Assembly (NCBI GenBank): GCA_018823175.1 | Contig: JAHJIY010000088.1 | Span: forward strand, 25,603 to 89,602 | Direction: 5' to 3' | Source: Pseudomonadota bacterium | Lineage (GTDB): Bacteria > Desulfobacterota > Desulfobulbia > Desulfobulbales > JAHJIY01 | DNA length: 64,000 nucleotides | Shown: piece after piece, positions 28,177 through 37,196 of the stretch | Numbering within the stretch: the stretch's first letter is position 1 | Layout: each line of letters opens with the position of its first letter | Notes under the pieces: generated by a model | Told to the model about the DNA's origin: nothing | Database searches by the model: none | Seen by the model: the letters and a program-made list of their open reading frames with translations, nothing else | Position numbers and translations under genes: made by a program

Positions 28177-29006
28177 ACAGTTCCCAACTTCTGGGTTATA
28201 CAACATTTGGTTATCTTTTCTGCTCTTTCCTTTACATCGCTATTTTCGTGTTTAGGACTAAAAAACTGGGGGTTGTCGCCTCTTCCCTGATGGTGCTTAC
28301 CTTTCTGGTGCAGACTACTGGTATTGTGCTGCGCTGGGTGGAATCCTATAAGATGGGGATTGGTCATGCGCCCTTATCCAACATGTATGAATCGTTGGTA
28401 TTTTTCGCCTGGTGCATCATCCTTTTTTATATGTGGCTGGAGTTCAGGTTCAAGAACCGTTTGATTGGTGCTTTTGCTGTACCTTTTGCATATTTGAGTA
28501 TGGCTCTGGCCGGGTTGACCGGTGACGAGATCAAGCCGCTGGTGCCTGCTCTGCAGAGCAACTGGCTGATTGCCCATGTCATGACCTGCTTTGTTGGTTA
28601 TGCCGCTTTTGCCGTGGCCAGCGGATTGGGGGTGATGTATCTGCTTAGAGCCAATGTCAGGAAAGGTGCTGATAGTCTGCTGTCTACTCTGCCTGAGTTG
28701 AAAGTCATTGATGATGTTACCCATAAGACCATCGTGTTCGGGTTTTTGTGGCTTTCCGCCGGGATTATTACCGGTGCCATCTGGGCCAATTCCGCCTGGG
28801 GAACTTATTGGAGTTGGGATCCCAAGGAAACCTGGTCGTTGATTACCTGGTTTGTCTATGCCGCGGCCCTGCATGCCCGGTTTACCCGGGGGTGGGGCGG
28901 CAAGCGCATTGCCTGGCTGGCGATTATCGGTTTTCTGTCGGTTGTTTTCACCTATTACGGGGTTAATTATCTGTTGTCCGGTCTGCACAGTTACGGCGGC
29001 AGTTGA
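28173..29006 (+). CDS. ccsA: Cytochrome c assembly protein CcsA (ResC)
   Basis: A 277-residue polytopic membrane protein with the tryptophan-rich haem-handling motif WGTYWSWDPKETW in a periplasmic loop (about residue 210). Histidines near membrane edges are typical of the HHP family. Together with ResB it forms the System II cytochrome c synthase. The overlap with resB implies coupled translation. A four-haem cytochrome is encoded 200 bases downstream, an obvious client. Confidence 0.94.
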   Translation: MNSSQLLGYTTFGYLFCSFLYIAIFVFRTKKLGVVASSLMVLTFLVQTTGIVLRWVESYKMGIGHAPLSNMYESLVFFAWCIILFYMWLEFRFKNRLIGAFAVPFAYLSMALAGLTGDEIKPLVPALQSNWLIAHVMTCFVGYAAFAVASGLGVMYLLRANVRKGADSLLSTLPELKVIDDVTHKTIVFGFLWLSAGIITGAIWANSAWGTYWSWDPKETWSLITWFVYAAALHARFTRGWGGKRIAWLAIIGFLSVVFTYYGVNYLLSGLHSYGGS

Positions 29007-29119
29007 TAAAATAATGATGATTTGTTGACTTGAAATATATTATTCTGGTCGTTTATGACAGGTAGTTGCCTCAGAAAAAAATAAATAAGTTTTGAGTAAA
29101 TAATTTTTATTCTAACTTC

Positions 29120-29148
29120 TTGACATCGTTTTTAGGAAAGAATATATA
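29120..29148 (+). promoter_or_regulatory. Strong sigma-70-like promoter of the four-haem cytochrome
   Basis: TTGACA (29120-29125), exactly 17 bases, then TATATA (29143-29148), about 65 bases before the start codon. The match suggests high basal expression independent of resB-ccsA. Confidence 0.7.
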
Positions 29149-29212
29149 GATCGCTGAAAAACTGAATTGTAATTCAATTTGTAACAATTCTATAAACAAA
29201 GGAGATTTAAAA

Positions 29213-29581
29213 ATGATCAAAAAAACAATGCTTTGTGTTGCTGCTCTGTCCTTCGTCTTCAGCTTCGTAGCTGTTGGGCTCAGCATGGCCGATTCCGGTC
29301 CTGCCGAGATGACTCTGGTAACTGCCGATGCCAAAAAACCTGCCACCTTCCCGCATAAAAAACATCAGGATCTGATGGGTTGCGGTGAGTGTCATCACAC
29401 CAAAACCGATGATGGCAAGCAGGGTCCTTATGTCGCTGGTCAAGAGGCAAAATGTATCAGCTGCCATTCCGCTAAAGACGAGTTCAAGAACAATGCTCAC
29501 AAAAGATGTAAAGGCTGCCATAAAGATGGATATAATGGCAAAACTGGTCCGACCAAATGTGGTGATTGCCATAAGAAGTAA
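29213..29581 (+). CDS. Four-haem cytochrome c3/c7-family protein
   Basis: A 122-residue periplasmic cytochrome with a signal peptide (ending GLSMADS). Four haem motifs are visible: CGECH, CISCH, CKGCH and CGDCH. Four other histidines (two in FPHKKH, one in the CHH pair, one in NAHKRC) could serve as distal ligands, as in tetrahaem cytochrome c3. Family members take electrons from periplasmic hydrogenases and hand them to membrane complexes, so the hybOABC enzyme earlier in the window is a likely donor (inference). A strong AAGGAG ribosome site, promoter and terminator mark it as an independent, well-expressed gene. Confidence 0.92.
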   Translation: MIKKTMLCVAALSFVFSFVAVGLSMADSGPAEMTLVTADAKKPATFPHKKHQDLMGCGECHHTKTDDGKQGPYVAGQEAKCISCHSAKDEFKNNAHKRCKGCHKDGYNGKTGPTKCGDCHKK

Positions 29582-29620
29582 TTAATTGAAAGGGTGTAGA
29601 GCCTTTCAGTCGTAAGTTGT

Positions 29621-29653
29621 AAAAGGCTGCTCTTTTGAGCAGCCTTTTTTTTT
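29621..29653 (+). terminator. Rho-independent terminator after the four-haem cytochrome
   Basis: AAAAGGCTGCTC pairs with GAGCAGCCTTTT around a four-T loop, followed by a long T-run. Confidence 0.92.
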
Positions 29654-29673
29654 ATTTTAAAAAGCGGGTATAA

Positions 29674-31767
29674 ATGGCTAAACCATCCCCCCCTGCCGTT
29701 AAAAAGTCATCCCCCCGAAAGCCTGGCTCCAAGACCGATGTTCAGAAGGTCTGGAATTGGGACCATCTGCATCTCTGTATTTTTTTGTTAACTATCACCC
29801 TGCTTATCTCCGCCTGCCTTGGTTTTTTCCTCTACCTTTTTGTGATGCTCGATATTCCGGGCATTCAGTCATTGTCCAGCTATCAGCCGCCCGCAACTTC
29901 TTTGTTGCTTGATGATCGAAAGCAGGTTGTCGGTCGTTTTTTTGAACAGAACCGTTATGTGGTTCCGGTTTCCCGGATGCCTGAGCTGCTGCCCAAGGCA
30001 TTTATCGCAGCCGAGGATGGCAGATTTTATCAGCATAAAGGGATTGACGCCTGGTCGATTCTGCGTGCTTTTATCCATAACCTCAAGGCCGGCGGCAAGG
30101 CCCAGGGCGGTAGCACTATCACACAACAGGTTGCCCGCTCGTTGTTGTTATCTCCGGAGAAGACTTATACCCGTAAATTTAAAGAGGCGGTCCTTGCTTA
30201 TCGGATAAATAAGGTTCTTTCCAAGGAAGAGATTATTCATCTCTATCTCAATCAGATATATCTCGGTGAGGGGGCATATGGAGTAGAGGCCGCCGCTCAA
30301 ACCTATTTTGATAAACATGTGGAGGATTTGAATCTTTCAGAAATCAGTCTTCTGGCCGGTCTGCCACAGGCTCCCAGCCGTTATTCGCCTTTTAGAAACT
30401 ATAAACTGGCCAAAGGACGCCAGATGTATGTCCTTAATCGTATGGCTGAAGAGGCTTATGTGACTCCGGAAGCCGCCCGTCAGGCCTATAACAGTTCTTT
30501 GTTCTGGGCTTCATCAAATAAGGACAACAATGCGGACAACGGTTACTTTGTGCAGCAGGTCTCTAATTATGTTGAGCAAAAATATGGGGCGGAGATCCTT
30601 AATACCGGAGGAATCAGTGTTTACACCTCACTTAATCAGCCTCTGCAAAAGATTGCGCAACAAGCTGTTCAAAAGGGAGTTGCCGACTGGCAGAAAAGAA
30701 ATGGACAAAGTGACGGGGATATGCCGCAGGTGGCATTAATCGCCATCGAGGTCGAGAGTGGTCGCGTGAAGGCGATGGTCGGGGGAACGGATTTTTCGGA
30801 AAGTCAATTTAATCGGGCCATCCAGGCCAGACGGCAGCCGGGATCTGCTTTTAAGCCGATCATTTATGCCACGGCCCTGGCTGAAGGAGAGACTCCCGCC
30901 ACGATAATTGTTGATGAGCCCCTTGTACTGCAAGGTATTTCCGCCCAAGAAACCTGGGAACCCCGTAATTTTAGTGGGGAATTTTATGGTCCGACCACTC
31001 TGCGCACCGCCCTGATTAATTCTCGCAATATTGTGACCATTAAACTGCTGCAGAGGCTGGGGATTGCCAAGGTGCTCGAGAAAGCTCAACAAATGGGCAT
31101 CACTTCTCCGCTGGCCCCTAATCTTTCCCTGGCCTTGGGTGCTTCCGGAGTATCTCTTCTGGAATTGACCTCGGCCTATACGGTCTTGGGAAATGGCGGT
31201 AAATATAACCCACCTTTTTTTATCGAAAAAATAGTTGACCGGCACGGTAAAGTTATCGAAAGACAGGCCGAATCCCCACGGCAGGTTGTTGATCAAGTTA
31301 CCGCCTATCAGACCATTAGTTTGTTGAAAGGGGTAATTGAAGAGGGTACGGGCCGCCGGGTAAGGGGGATTGGAATACCGGTGGCCGGGAAGACCGGAAC
31401 CACTGATTTGAATATGGATGCCTGGTTTATTGGCCTGACCCCAAAGCTCGCGGTCGGGGTCTGGATGGGATTTGATCAAAAAATTTCATTGGGCGCGGCG
31501 GAAACAGGTAGTGTGGCTGCCGCTCCGGTGTGGCTTGATTTTATGGAAAGGGCGAGAAAGCAGATGTCGGGGGAGCGAAAATCGCTGCTGGCCGGCGAGG
31601 ATTTTGTAGTTCCTGATGGGGTGGTCTTCCGGCCGATGTCCGATGCGGTCGGTCAGGTTGAGGGACTGGCATCTGACCAGTCCTGGGAAGCGTTTAATGA
31701 AAATAATCTGCCTGTACCCCATCGTCTGTTGGCAGAAGACGCAAATGATAATTCGGATCCAAAATAA
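29674..31767 (+). CDS. Penicillin-binding protein 1A-type bifunctional peptidoglycan synthase
   Basis: A 697-residue class A PBP. A single membrane helix (about 35-60) is followed by a GT51 glycosyltransferase domain with AAEDGRFYQHKG, QGGSTITQQ and LYLNQIYLG. The transpeptidase domain follows with the active-site serine in PGSAFKP, SRN as the SxN motif and GKTGTT as the KTG motif. It polymerises and cross-links peptidoglycan in the periplasm. All catalytic motifs are intact. It is shorter than E. coli PBP1A and lacks an obvious extra domain. The start is only 20 bases after the cytochrome terminator, so its promoter probably lies within that region. Confidence 0.93.
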   Translation: MAKPSPPAVKKSSPRKPGSKTDVQKVWNWDHLHLCIFLLTITLLISACLGFFLYLFVMLDIPGIQSLSSYQPPATSLLLDDRKQVVGRFFEQNRYVVPVSRMPELLPKAFIAAEDGRFYQHKGIDAWSILRAFIHNLKAGGKAQGGSTITQQVARSLLLSPEKTYTRKFKEAVLAYRINKVLSKEEIIHLYLNQIYLGEGAYGVEAAAQTYFDKHVEDLNLSEISLLAGLPQAPSRYSPFRNYKLAKGRQMYVLNRMAEEAYVTPEAARQAYNSSLFWASSNKDNNADNGYFVQQVSNYVEQKYGAEILNTGGISVYTSLNQPLQKIAQQAVQKGVADWQKRNGQSDGDMPQVALIAIEVESGRVKAMVGGTDFSESQFNRAIQARRQPGSAFKPIIYATALAEGETPATIIVDEPLVLQGISAQETWEPRNFSGEFYGPTTLRTALINSRNIVTIKLLQRLGIAKVLEKAQQMGITSPLAPNLSLALGASGVSLLELTSAYTVLGNGGKYNPPFFIEKIVDRHGKVIERQAESPRQVVDQVTAYQTISLLKGVIEEGTGRRVRGIGIPVAGKTGTTDLNMDAWFIGLTPKLAVGVWMGFDQKISLGAAETGSVAAAPVWLDFMERARKQMSGERKSLLAGEDFVVPDGVVFRPMSDAVGQVEGLASDQSWEAFNENNLPVPHRLLAEDANDNSDPK

Positions 31768-31815
31768 AAAAACCCCGTTTTACTACCTTTTTCCGGTCAG
31801 GTCGCAAACGGGGTG
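31764..31815 (-). terminator. Terminator of the CBS-ACT gene (minus strand)
   Basis: ACCCCGTTT (from 31772) pairs with AAACGGGGT (31806-31814). The T-run (AAAAAAA on the + strand, 31765-31771) is on the minus-strand exit side, so it terminates the minus-strand gene; it may also slow read-through from the PBP gene. Confidence 0.7.
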
Positions 31816-31841
31816 ATTATGTTTGTTGTCTTGCGGCGCGG

Positions 31842-32522
31842 TTAACTTTTAGTGGGTAGACTGCTGAGGTCGTCACGACCGTAGTGGACAATCTTGATTT
31901 CGCCTTCAAGTTTGGCGGTTAAATCTTTCAAGTTGCTGTCGTCGATGGATGCGATCCTGATCGAGACCCTTTTCATCCCTTTTGGGGCATCTTCAAAAGA
32001 AGTAAGGATACTGATGATACTGGCGTTGTTTTCCCGTAAGATGCCGGTAACCTTGGTGACTGAACCAGGCTTGTCCTCAAGGTCGAAAACAAAGCGGATC
32101 GTGCCATCCTTAATGCCGGTACTGTGGATGAAACCCCTTAAGACATCTGTCTCACTGAGCAGTCCGATCAGATGACCTGAACCGTCAACCACCGGCAGCC
32201 CGGAAATTTTGCTTTTCAGCATAATGATCGCGGCTTTTTCCAGAGTGTCTTCGCCGATCAGGGTGAGGGGCGCGGCGGTCATCACGTCCTTTACCTTCAT
32301 TTCGGAGAGGAGGTAGTAGAGTTCATGGATGTCAAGCGAGGTGGTTTTAGAGGGAGAGGCATCTTTCACGTCACGATCAGTGACGATGCCGATTAATTTG
32401 CCATGGGAAACTACCGGCAGGCGCCTGATATTGCTTTCTTTCATGATCCTTGTGGCGCGCATTAGAGAGGTGTTTTCGTCCACTGTCATGACTTCTTTGG
32501 CCATCCAGTCTTTGATTAGCAT
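31842..32522 (-). CDS. CBS-pair protein with C-terminal ACT domain
   Basis: A 226-residue cytoplasmic protein. Two CBS motifs (about 5-60 and 80-135; VMTVDENTSL, RRLPVV, GIVTDRDV) form a Bateman module, usually an adenosine-nucleotide sensor. An ACT-like domain follows (VFDLEDKPGSVTKVTGIL). This layout occurs in AcuB-type proteins. No catalytic domain is present, so it is probably a regulator; its target is unknown. A longer frame begins at 32570, but GGAGGG before the ATG at 32522 fixes the start. Confidence 0.85.
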   Translation of the reverse strand: MLIKDWMAKEVMTVDENTSLMRATRIMKESNIRRLPVVSHGKLIGIVTDRDVKDASPSKTTSLDIHELYYLLSEMKVKDVMTAAPLTLIGEDTLEKAAIIMLKSKISGLPVVDGSGHLIGLLSETDVLRGFIHSTGIKDGTIRFVFDLEDKPGSVTKVTGILRENNASIISILTSFEDAPKGMKRVSIRIASIDDSNLKDLTAKLEGEIKIVHYGRDDLSSLPTKS

Positions 32523-32800
32523 ATATCCCTCCGTGGGGTCTTTAGGGCTGAGAACATGCCATGCGGACATGTTCGATAAATATCTATAAATGAATGATTA
32601 AATGAATTAAAAATTATAAAATATTCTCTCGGTTCTGGCAAGAAGTAGTGAGTGCCTTCACGACAAATAGATTATATCATAATTTCCTTTGGTTGATTAT
32701 TTATAAACTGATTTTTATGCCCGTTTTTTTGTTTTGCCGATTATCGGTTAAATTATTAAAAGTAATCCACATTTTTTGGTCATGAAAATCTATTCTCCAG

Positions 32801-34753
32801 ATGGGAAAAATGTCTGCTGCGGCACCATTAACTGATAAAGAATTGAAGGTTTTGCTGGAAGCTTTACAAGGAGAGGATTCGTTCGTCTTTCTGGAGACCA
32901 CCAGGGCAACCAGTGAAGACCGGCGTTCGTTGCTTTTTGCCCATGAGGTTGATCGCCTGGTTTGCGGGGTAGAAGACTCTCCTTTTGATTTTCTGGCCAA
33001 GGCCTCATCCTATCTTGCAAAGGGTTATTACCTGGCCGGTTGGTTTTCCTATGAATTTGGGTATTTTCTGGAAGATAAACTGCGGTCGCTTTCGGCGGCA
33101 ATTGAACCAAAATTTTCCCTTGCCGAACTGGGGGTTTTCAGGCGTCCTTATATTTATGATCATGTTGCGAACAGTTTTCTGGGAGAAGCTTGGCCTGTCG
33201 CAAATGAGGAGCCGGCGGCGGCGGATTATACTCTGGGGAATATCCGCTTAAATCAGCAGCATGATGACTATATCCTGAAAATTAATGAGATAAAAAAGTT
33301 TATTGAAGCGGGTGATACCTACCAGGTCAATTATACGCTGAAGCTTCTCTTTGATTTTTCCGGATCGGTTGATGCCCTTTATCGAACGTTGCGTCGCAAT
33401 CAGAGTGTATCTTACGGGGCCTATCTCAAAAGGGGTGAGCGGCGGGTGCTGTCTTTTTCGCCGGAACTTTTTTTTAGAAAGAAGGGTGATACCTGCTGGG
33501 TCAAGCCGATGAAGGGTACCGGCGTTCGGGGCCGGAACAGGCAGGAAGATTCCTTACTTGCCGGTTTTCTGCGCAATGACATCAAGAATCGCAGCGAAAA
33601 TGTAATGATTGTTGATCTGCTGCGTAACGATCTTGGTCGTCTCAGTCGGATGGGTTCGGTCGAGGTGACCTCTCTGTTCGATGTCGAACCCTACGAAACC
33701 TTGTATCAGATGACTTCCAGCATTAAAGGGGAGTTGCGCGACGGGGTGACTCTGGCCGAAATTTTCAAGGCCATTTTTCCTTGCGGATCGGTCACTGGTG
33801 CGCCCAAGATTCGGACCATGGAGATCATTCGGCAGCTTGAGCTGGAAAGTCGTGGGATATACACCGGCGGCATCGGCTACCTTTCGCCGGAAGGGGACGC
33901 GGTTTTTAATGTTCCGATCAGGACTGTTGTTTTGGATGGCGGCCACGGCGAAATGGGACTGGGGTCCGGGATCGTCTATGATTCCGATCCGGAAAAGGAG
34001 TGGGAGGAATGTAAACTGAAAGGACGTTTTCTGACCAATCCCTCTCCGGTTTTTCAGCTGATCGAGACCTTGCTCTGGTTGCCACAAGCAGGTTATTGGT
34101 TGTTTGATTATCATCTTGACCGGCTGCTTGCTTCCGCTCAATATTTTGGCTATCCGGTTGAGCGTCATCAGGTAATCGAGCGCCTGGCGCAGATGTCATC
34201 AGAGGTCTCCGCCTTGTCTGAGATCGGTCAGACCGGCTATCGGGTACGTTTATTACTGCATAAAGACGGGCAACTTGAAGTTACGGCGACCGCCTGTCTG
34301 CCTCCCCTTGTCAAATGTCTGCCGACTATCGACGATGGTCCGGTTGACGATTTGCCTCGGATCGTCCTTTCCAATCAGCGGACCGATTCCTCATCGCTGT
34401 TTCTTTACCATAAAACCACCTGCCGGCAACTGTTTGACCGGCAAAGGGAACAAGCCGTGCAAGACGGTTTTGTCGAGGTGGTTTTTTGTAATGAAAAAGG
34501 GGAGGTCACTGAAGGCAGCATCACCAATATCTTTGCCCGTAAGGGCGATGTCCTTTATACGCCGCCGTTGACGAGCGGGTTATTGGCCGGGGTATTCAGG
34601 CAATATTTATTGGCCGGCTGTCCCGGTTCTGCCGGCAATGATGAAGAAAAGATCAAGGTCAAGGAGTCGGTCCTGACGATTGATGACTTGAAAAATGCCG
34701 ACGCGCTGTATGTCGGCAATTCGGTCCGGGGACTGGTCCGGGTTTCTTTCTGA
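32801..34753 (+). CDS. pabB: Aminodeoxychorismate synthase PabB fused to a PabC-like lyase domain
   Basis: A 650-residue folate (p-aminobenzoate) enzyme. Residues up to about 430 form the chorismate-binding PabB domain with KPMKGTGVRG (the lysine nucleophile of PabB enzymes) and FPCGSVTGAPKIRTME. From about residue 435 a class IV aminotransferase domain follows with the PLP lysine in YHKTT and the motif EGSITNIF, characteristic of aminodeoxychorismate lyase. One chain could thus convert chorismate to p-aminobenzoate with an amidotransferase partner (PabA), which is not in the window. ATGs at 32801 and 32810 are both possible starts. Confidence 0.92.
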   Translation: MGKMSAAAPLTDKELKVLLEALQGEDSFVFLETTRATSEDRRSLLFAHEVDRLVCGVEDSPFDFLAKASSYLAKGYYLAGWFSYEFGYFLEDKLRSLSAAIEPKFSLAELGVFRRPYIYDHVANSFLGEAWPVANEEPAAADYTLGNIRLNQQHDDYILKINEIKKFIEAGDTYQVNYTLKLLFDFSGSVDALYRTLRRNQSVSYGAYLKRGERRVLSFSPELFFRKKGDTCWVKPMKGTGVRGRNRQEDSLLAGFLRNDIKNRSENVMIVDLLRNDLGRLSRMGSVEVTSLFDVEPYETLYQMTSSIKGELRDGVTLAEIFKAIFPCGSVTGAPKIRTMEIIRQLELESRGIYTGGIGYLSPEGDAVFNVPIRTVVLDGGHGEMGLGSGIVYDSDPEKEWEECKLKGRFLTNPSPVFQLIETLLWLPQAGYWLFDYHLDRLLASAQYFGYPVERHQVIERLAQMSSEVSALSEIGQTGYRVRLLLHKDGQLEVTATACLPPLVKCLPTIDDGPVDDLPRIVLSNQRTDSSSLFLYHKTTCRQLFDRQREQAVQDGFVEVVFCNEKGEVTEGSITNIFARKGDVLYTPPLTSGLLAGVFRQYLLAGCPGSAGNDEEKIKVKESVLTIDDLKNADALYVGNSVRGLVRVSF

Positions 34754-34807
34754 CCTGAGTTGTCTTTTTGTGGCAGGCGGCGGGGAACTTCAAAGACTGG
34801 CCGGCTG

Positions 34808-35260
34808 CTATTTTTTGATCAAGGTCAGGATAATATCTGATTTGCCGACTACCCCGACTAATTTCCCGTCACGAACAACCGGCAGGGTATGAAGTTTCTT
34901 GTCGGACATGATGGTGGCAATCTCATCAAGCTGCGTATCTTCGTTAACGGTGACAAGTTTGTCCGAGCAGATATCCTTAACGGTGGTGCCGGTCATCTTC
35001 ATTATTTCCTTATCTATTTTATCCGGGTTCTCCAGGTAGATGACCGAGTCGAGGAAGTTTAAGACGGTAGGGATATGGACTTTCTTGGTCTGGTCAACCA
35101 GATCGCTTTCGGTGACCACGGCAATTAATTTGCCGTCAGCGTTAACCACCGGCGCACCGCTTATCCGATTTTCCCATAAGATAACGGCTAGTTTGTCCAC
35201 CGGCATATCCGGGGTCACGCTGATTACTTCCTTGGTCATGATATCTTTGGCGGTGAGCAT
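34808..35260 (-). CDS. CBS-pair domain protein
   Basis: A 150-residue protein consisting of two CBS motifs (DIMTKEVISVTPDMPVDKL with SGAPVV; then DICSDKLVTVNEDTQL with HTLPVV). The insert between them (about 55-85) is longer than usual. GGAGAAC lies before the ATG. Stand-alone CBS pairs bind AMP/ATP or similar ligands and regulate partner proteins. It ends convergently against pabB. Confidence 0.85.
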   Translation of the reverse strand: MLTAKDIMTKEVISVTPDMPVDKLAVILWENRISGAPVVNADGKLIAVVTESDLVDQTKKVHIPTVLNFLDSVIYLENPDKIDKEIMKMTGTTVKDICSDKLVTVNEDTQLDEIATIMSDKKLHTLPVVRDGKLVGVVGKSDIILTLIKK

Positions 35261-35412
35261 ATAACGTGTTCTCCATTAAGGTGTTTCTGGTAAATAATGT
35301 CGATTGACTATACAGACACAGGGGGCATCAAGATATTTTTGACTTTAAAAATGGAAAATTTCCGTGTCTATATGATTGAAGTAAACAGGTCTATTTATTT
35401 TAAAGACCTAAA

Positions 35413-36966
35413 TTAACATGCAAGCTTGGTTAATACCATCGGTAGTTTTGCCGCCAGCTCCGAGGCCAATAGGCCGAAAGAACTTTTCTGCGTGGCGGCC
35501 AGGCGGTCACCGGCCAGGCCATGGGCATAGACCCCCAGACATGAGGCCTGCCAAGGCGTAAGTCCCTGGACCAGCAGTCCGCCGATCAGTCCGGCCAGGA
35601 CATCTCCCATCCCGCCGGCGGCCATTCCTGGATTGCCGGTCTTGTTGATCGCGATTCTGCCGTCGGGAGAGGCAACTATGGTGTCTGCTCCTTTTAAGAT
35701 CAGAAAAACCCCGTTTTGTTTGGCGAATAATTTGGAGATTTCAATTCGGTTTTCCTGGATTTCTTTGGTCGGGATGCCGGTCATCCATGACATTTCACCG
35801 GGATGCGGGGTCATGATTCTGGGGGCCATCGGTTTGTGGATTTGCGATTCTTTTAAGGACAGGGTGTTTAAGGCATCGGCATCAACCACCATCGGGATCT
35901 TGATCTTGTGGTAAAGGTTGTTGACCAGTTCGGCGGTTTTCTCATTGGTTCCTAGCCCCGGTCCAAGAACCATCGCCTGTTTGTTGGCCGCCGCTTTGGT
36001 TATTTGGACCAAATCCTGATTAACCGGATAGCCGGCGTTAGATTTTTCTAAAGGGATAGTCATCGCCTCGATCAGGGATGTTTCTAATATTTCATTGAGG
36101 GTGGCGGGTACGCAGATGGTGACCAGGCCGGCCCCGGAGCGCAGGGCTCCCTGGCCGCTTAAAATGGCGGCCCCGGTTTTGCCGCGGGAACCTGCCACGA
36201 TTAACAAATGACCAAAGGTTCCTTTATGGGCGTCATTTTTTCGTTTCGGTTGCCAGTTTTTTACTTCTTGCTTATCCAGGACAGTACACTCAAGGTCTGC
36301 CATTTCAATCGCGTCCGGCGGGATTGAAATATCAATCACTTCCAGAATGCCGGTGAATTTGGGACCCTGTTCGATAATCTGTCCAACCTTGGCCAGACCG
36401 TAGGTCGTGGTCAGGGTCGCCTGGACGCAGATGCCGAGGGGATTGCCGGTGTCGCTGTGCAGGCCGGAAGGGATATCCGCCGAGATAACCGGACAGTTGG
36501 TCTGGTTGATCAGTTTTATGCAGTCCGCGAAATGACCGCTTATATTGCGGGTGAGACCGGTGCCAAAAATTGCATCGACTATCAGATGGCATTTTTTTAA
36601 ATGAGAAACGGCTGTCGCCAATTCTTTTGTCGAGCGAAAATAATAGATCGGGATCAGAAGATTCTGGATTATTTTATGGTTGGTGGCGGCATCCCCTTTT
36701 ATCTTGCCGGGATCAACCAGCACGCAAACTATGGGATCGCCGCCTGCCTGATGGATATGGCGGGCGATCACAAAACCATCGCCGCCGTTGTTGCCTGGCC
36801 CGGCAAAAATTACTATTTTTTGACCACGTAAGTTCCCGAAATGTTGAACAATTGCTCTGACGGTCCCGGCCCCGGCATTTTCCATGAGAAGCATGCCGGG
36901 TATTTCGTATTCGTCGATGGCGACGGCATCCAGTCGGCGCATCTGTTCGGCGGTTGCCAGTTTCAT
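35413..36966 (-). CDS. nnr: Bifunctional NAD(P)H-hydrate epimerase / ADP-dependent dehydratase
   Basis: A 517-residue metabolite-repair enzyme. The N-terminal YjeF_N domain (about 1-215; FAGPGNNGGDGFV) epimerises damaged NAD(P)HX. The C-terminal ribokinase-like domain (about 225-510; VIAGSRGKTGAA is its start, NPGMAAGGMGDVLAG its nucleotide site) dehydrates it back to NAD(P)H using ADP. The fusion is the common bacterial arrangement. It is a single gene whose promoter must lie in the 230-base region that also carries a REP-like repeat (37029-37093). Confidence 0.93.
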   Translation of the reverse strand: MKLATAEQMRRLDAVAIDEYEIPGMLLMENAGAGTVRAIVQHFGNLRGQKIVIFAGPGNNGGDGFVIARHIHQAGGDPIVCVLVDPGKIKGDAATNHKIIQNLLIPIYYFRSTKELATAVSHLKKCHLIVDAIFGTGLTRNISGHFADCIKLINQTNCPVISADIPSGLHSDTGNPLGICVQATLTTTYGLAKVGQIIEQGPKFTGILEVIDISIPPDAIEMADLECTVLDKQEVKNWQPKRKNDAHKGTFGHLLIVAGSRGKTGAAILSGQGALRSGAGLVTICVPATLNEILETSLIEAMTIPLEKSNAGYPVNQDLVQITKAAANKQAMVLGPGLGTNEKTAELVNNLYHKIKIPMVVDADALNTLSLKESQIHKPMAPRIMTPHPGEMSWMTGIPTKEIQENRIEISKLFAKQNGVFLILKGADTIVASPDGRIAINKTGNPGMAAGGMGDVLAGLIGGLLVQGLTPWQASCLGVYAHGLAGDRLAATQKSSFGLLASELAAKLPMVLTKLAC

Positions 36967-37028
36967 ACTTTGGTGGTCCTTTTTTGAGAGACGACAGTAG
37001 TGGTCTGACTAGAGATTTTTATCTGACA

Positions 37029-37093
37029 GAGACAAGTAACGAGTAAATAGTAACAAGTTTTTTCTCTGGTTGCTCGTCACTTTTTTACTCGGA
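37029..37093. repeat. REP-like repeat, copy 1
   Basis: GACAAGTAACGAGTAAATAG, then TAACAAG, a T/C-rich spacer and TTGCTCGTCAC. It is about 80 percent identical by eye to 40137-40200 and imperfectly palindromic (ACGAG / CTCGT). Confidence 0.65.
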
Positions 37094-37196
37094 TGTTTAC
37101 GTCCCCGACGATGCGGATATTTTATGTAATCTTCAATTTCGCTTTCTGTCAACTTGAAGTACAAACTGTTGGGCACCTTCTTTTCAGAGTTTTGTC

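Noticed and set aside
30736..31479. A 247-codon antisense frame within the penicillin-binding protein gene
   Set aside because: Shadow of a strongly supported gene.
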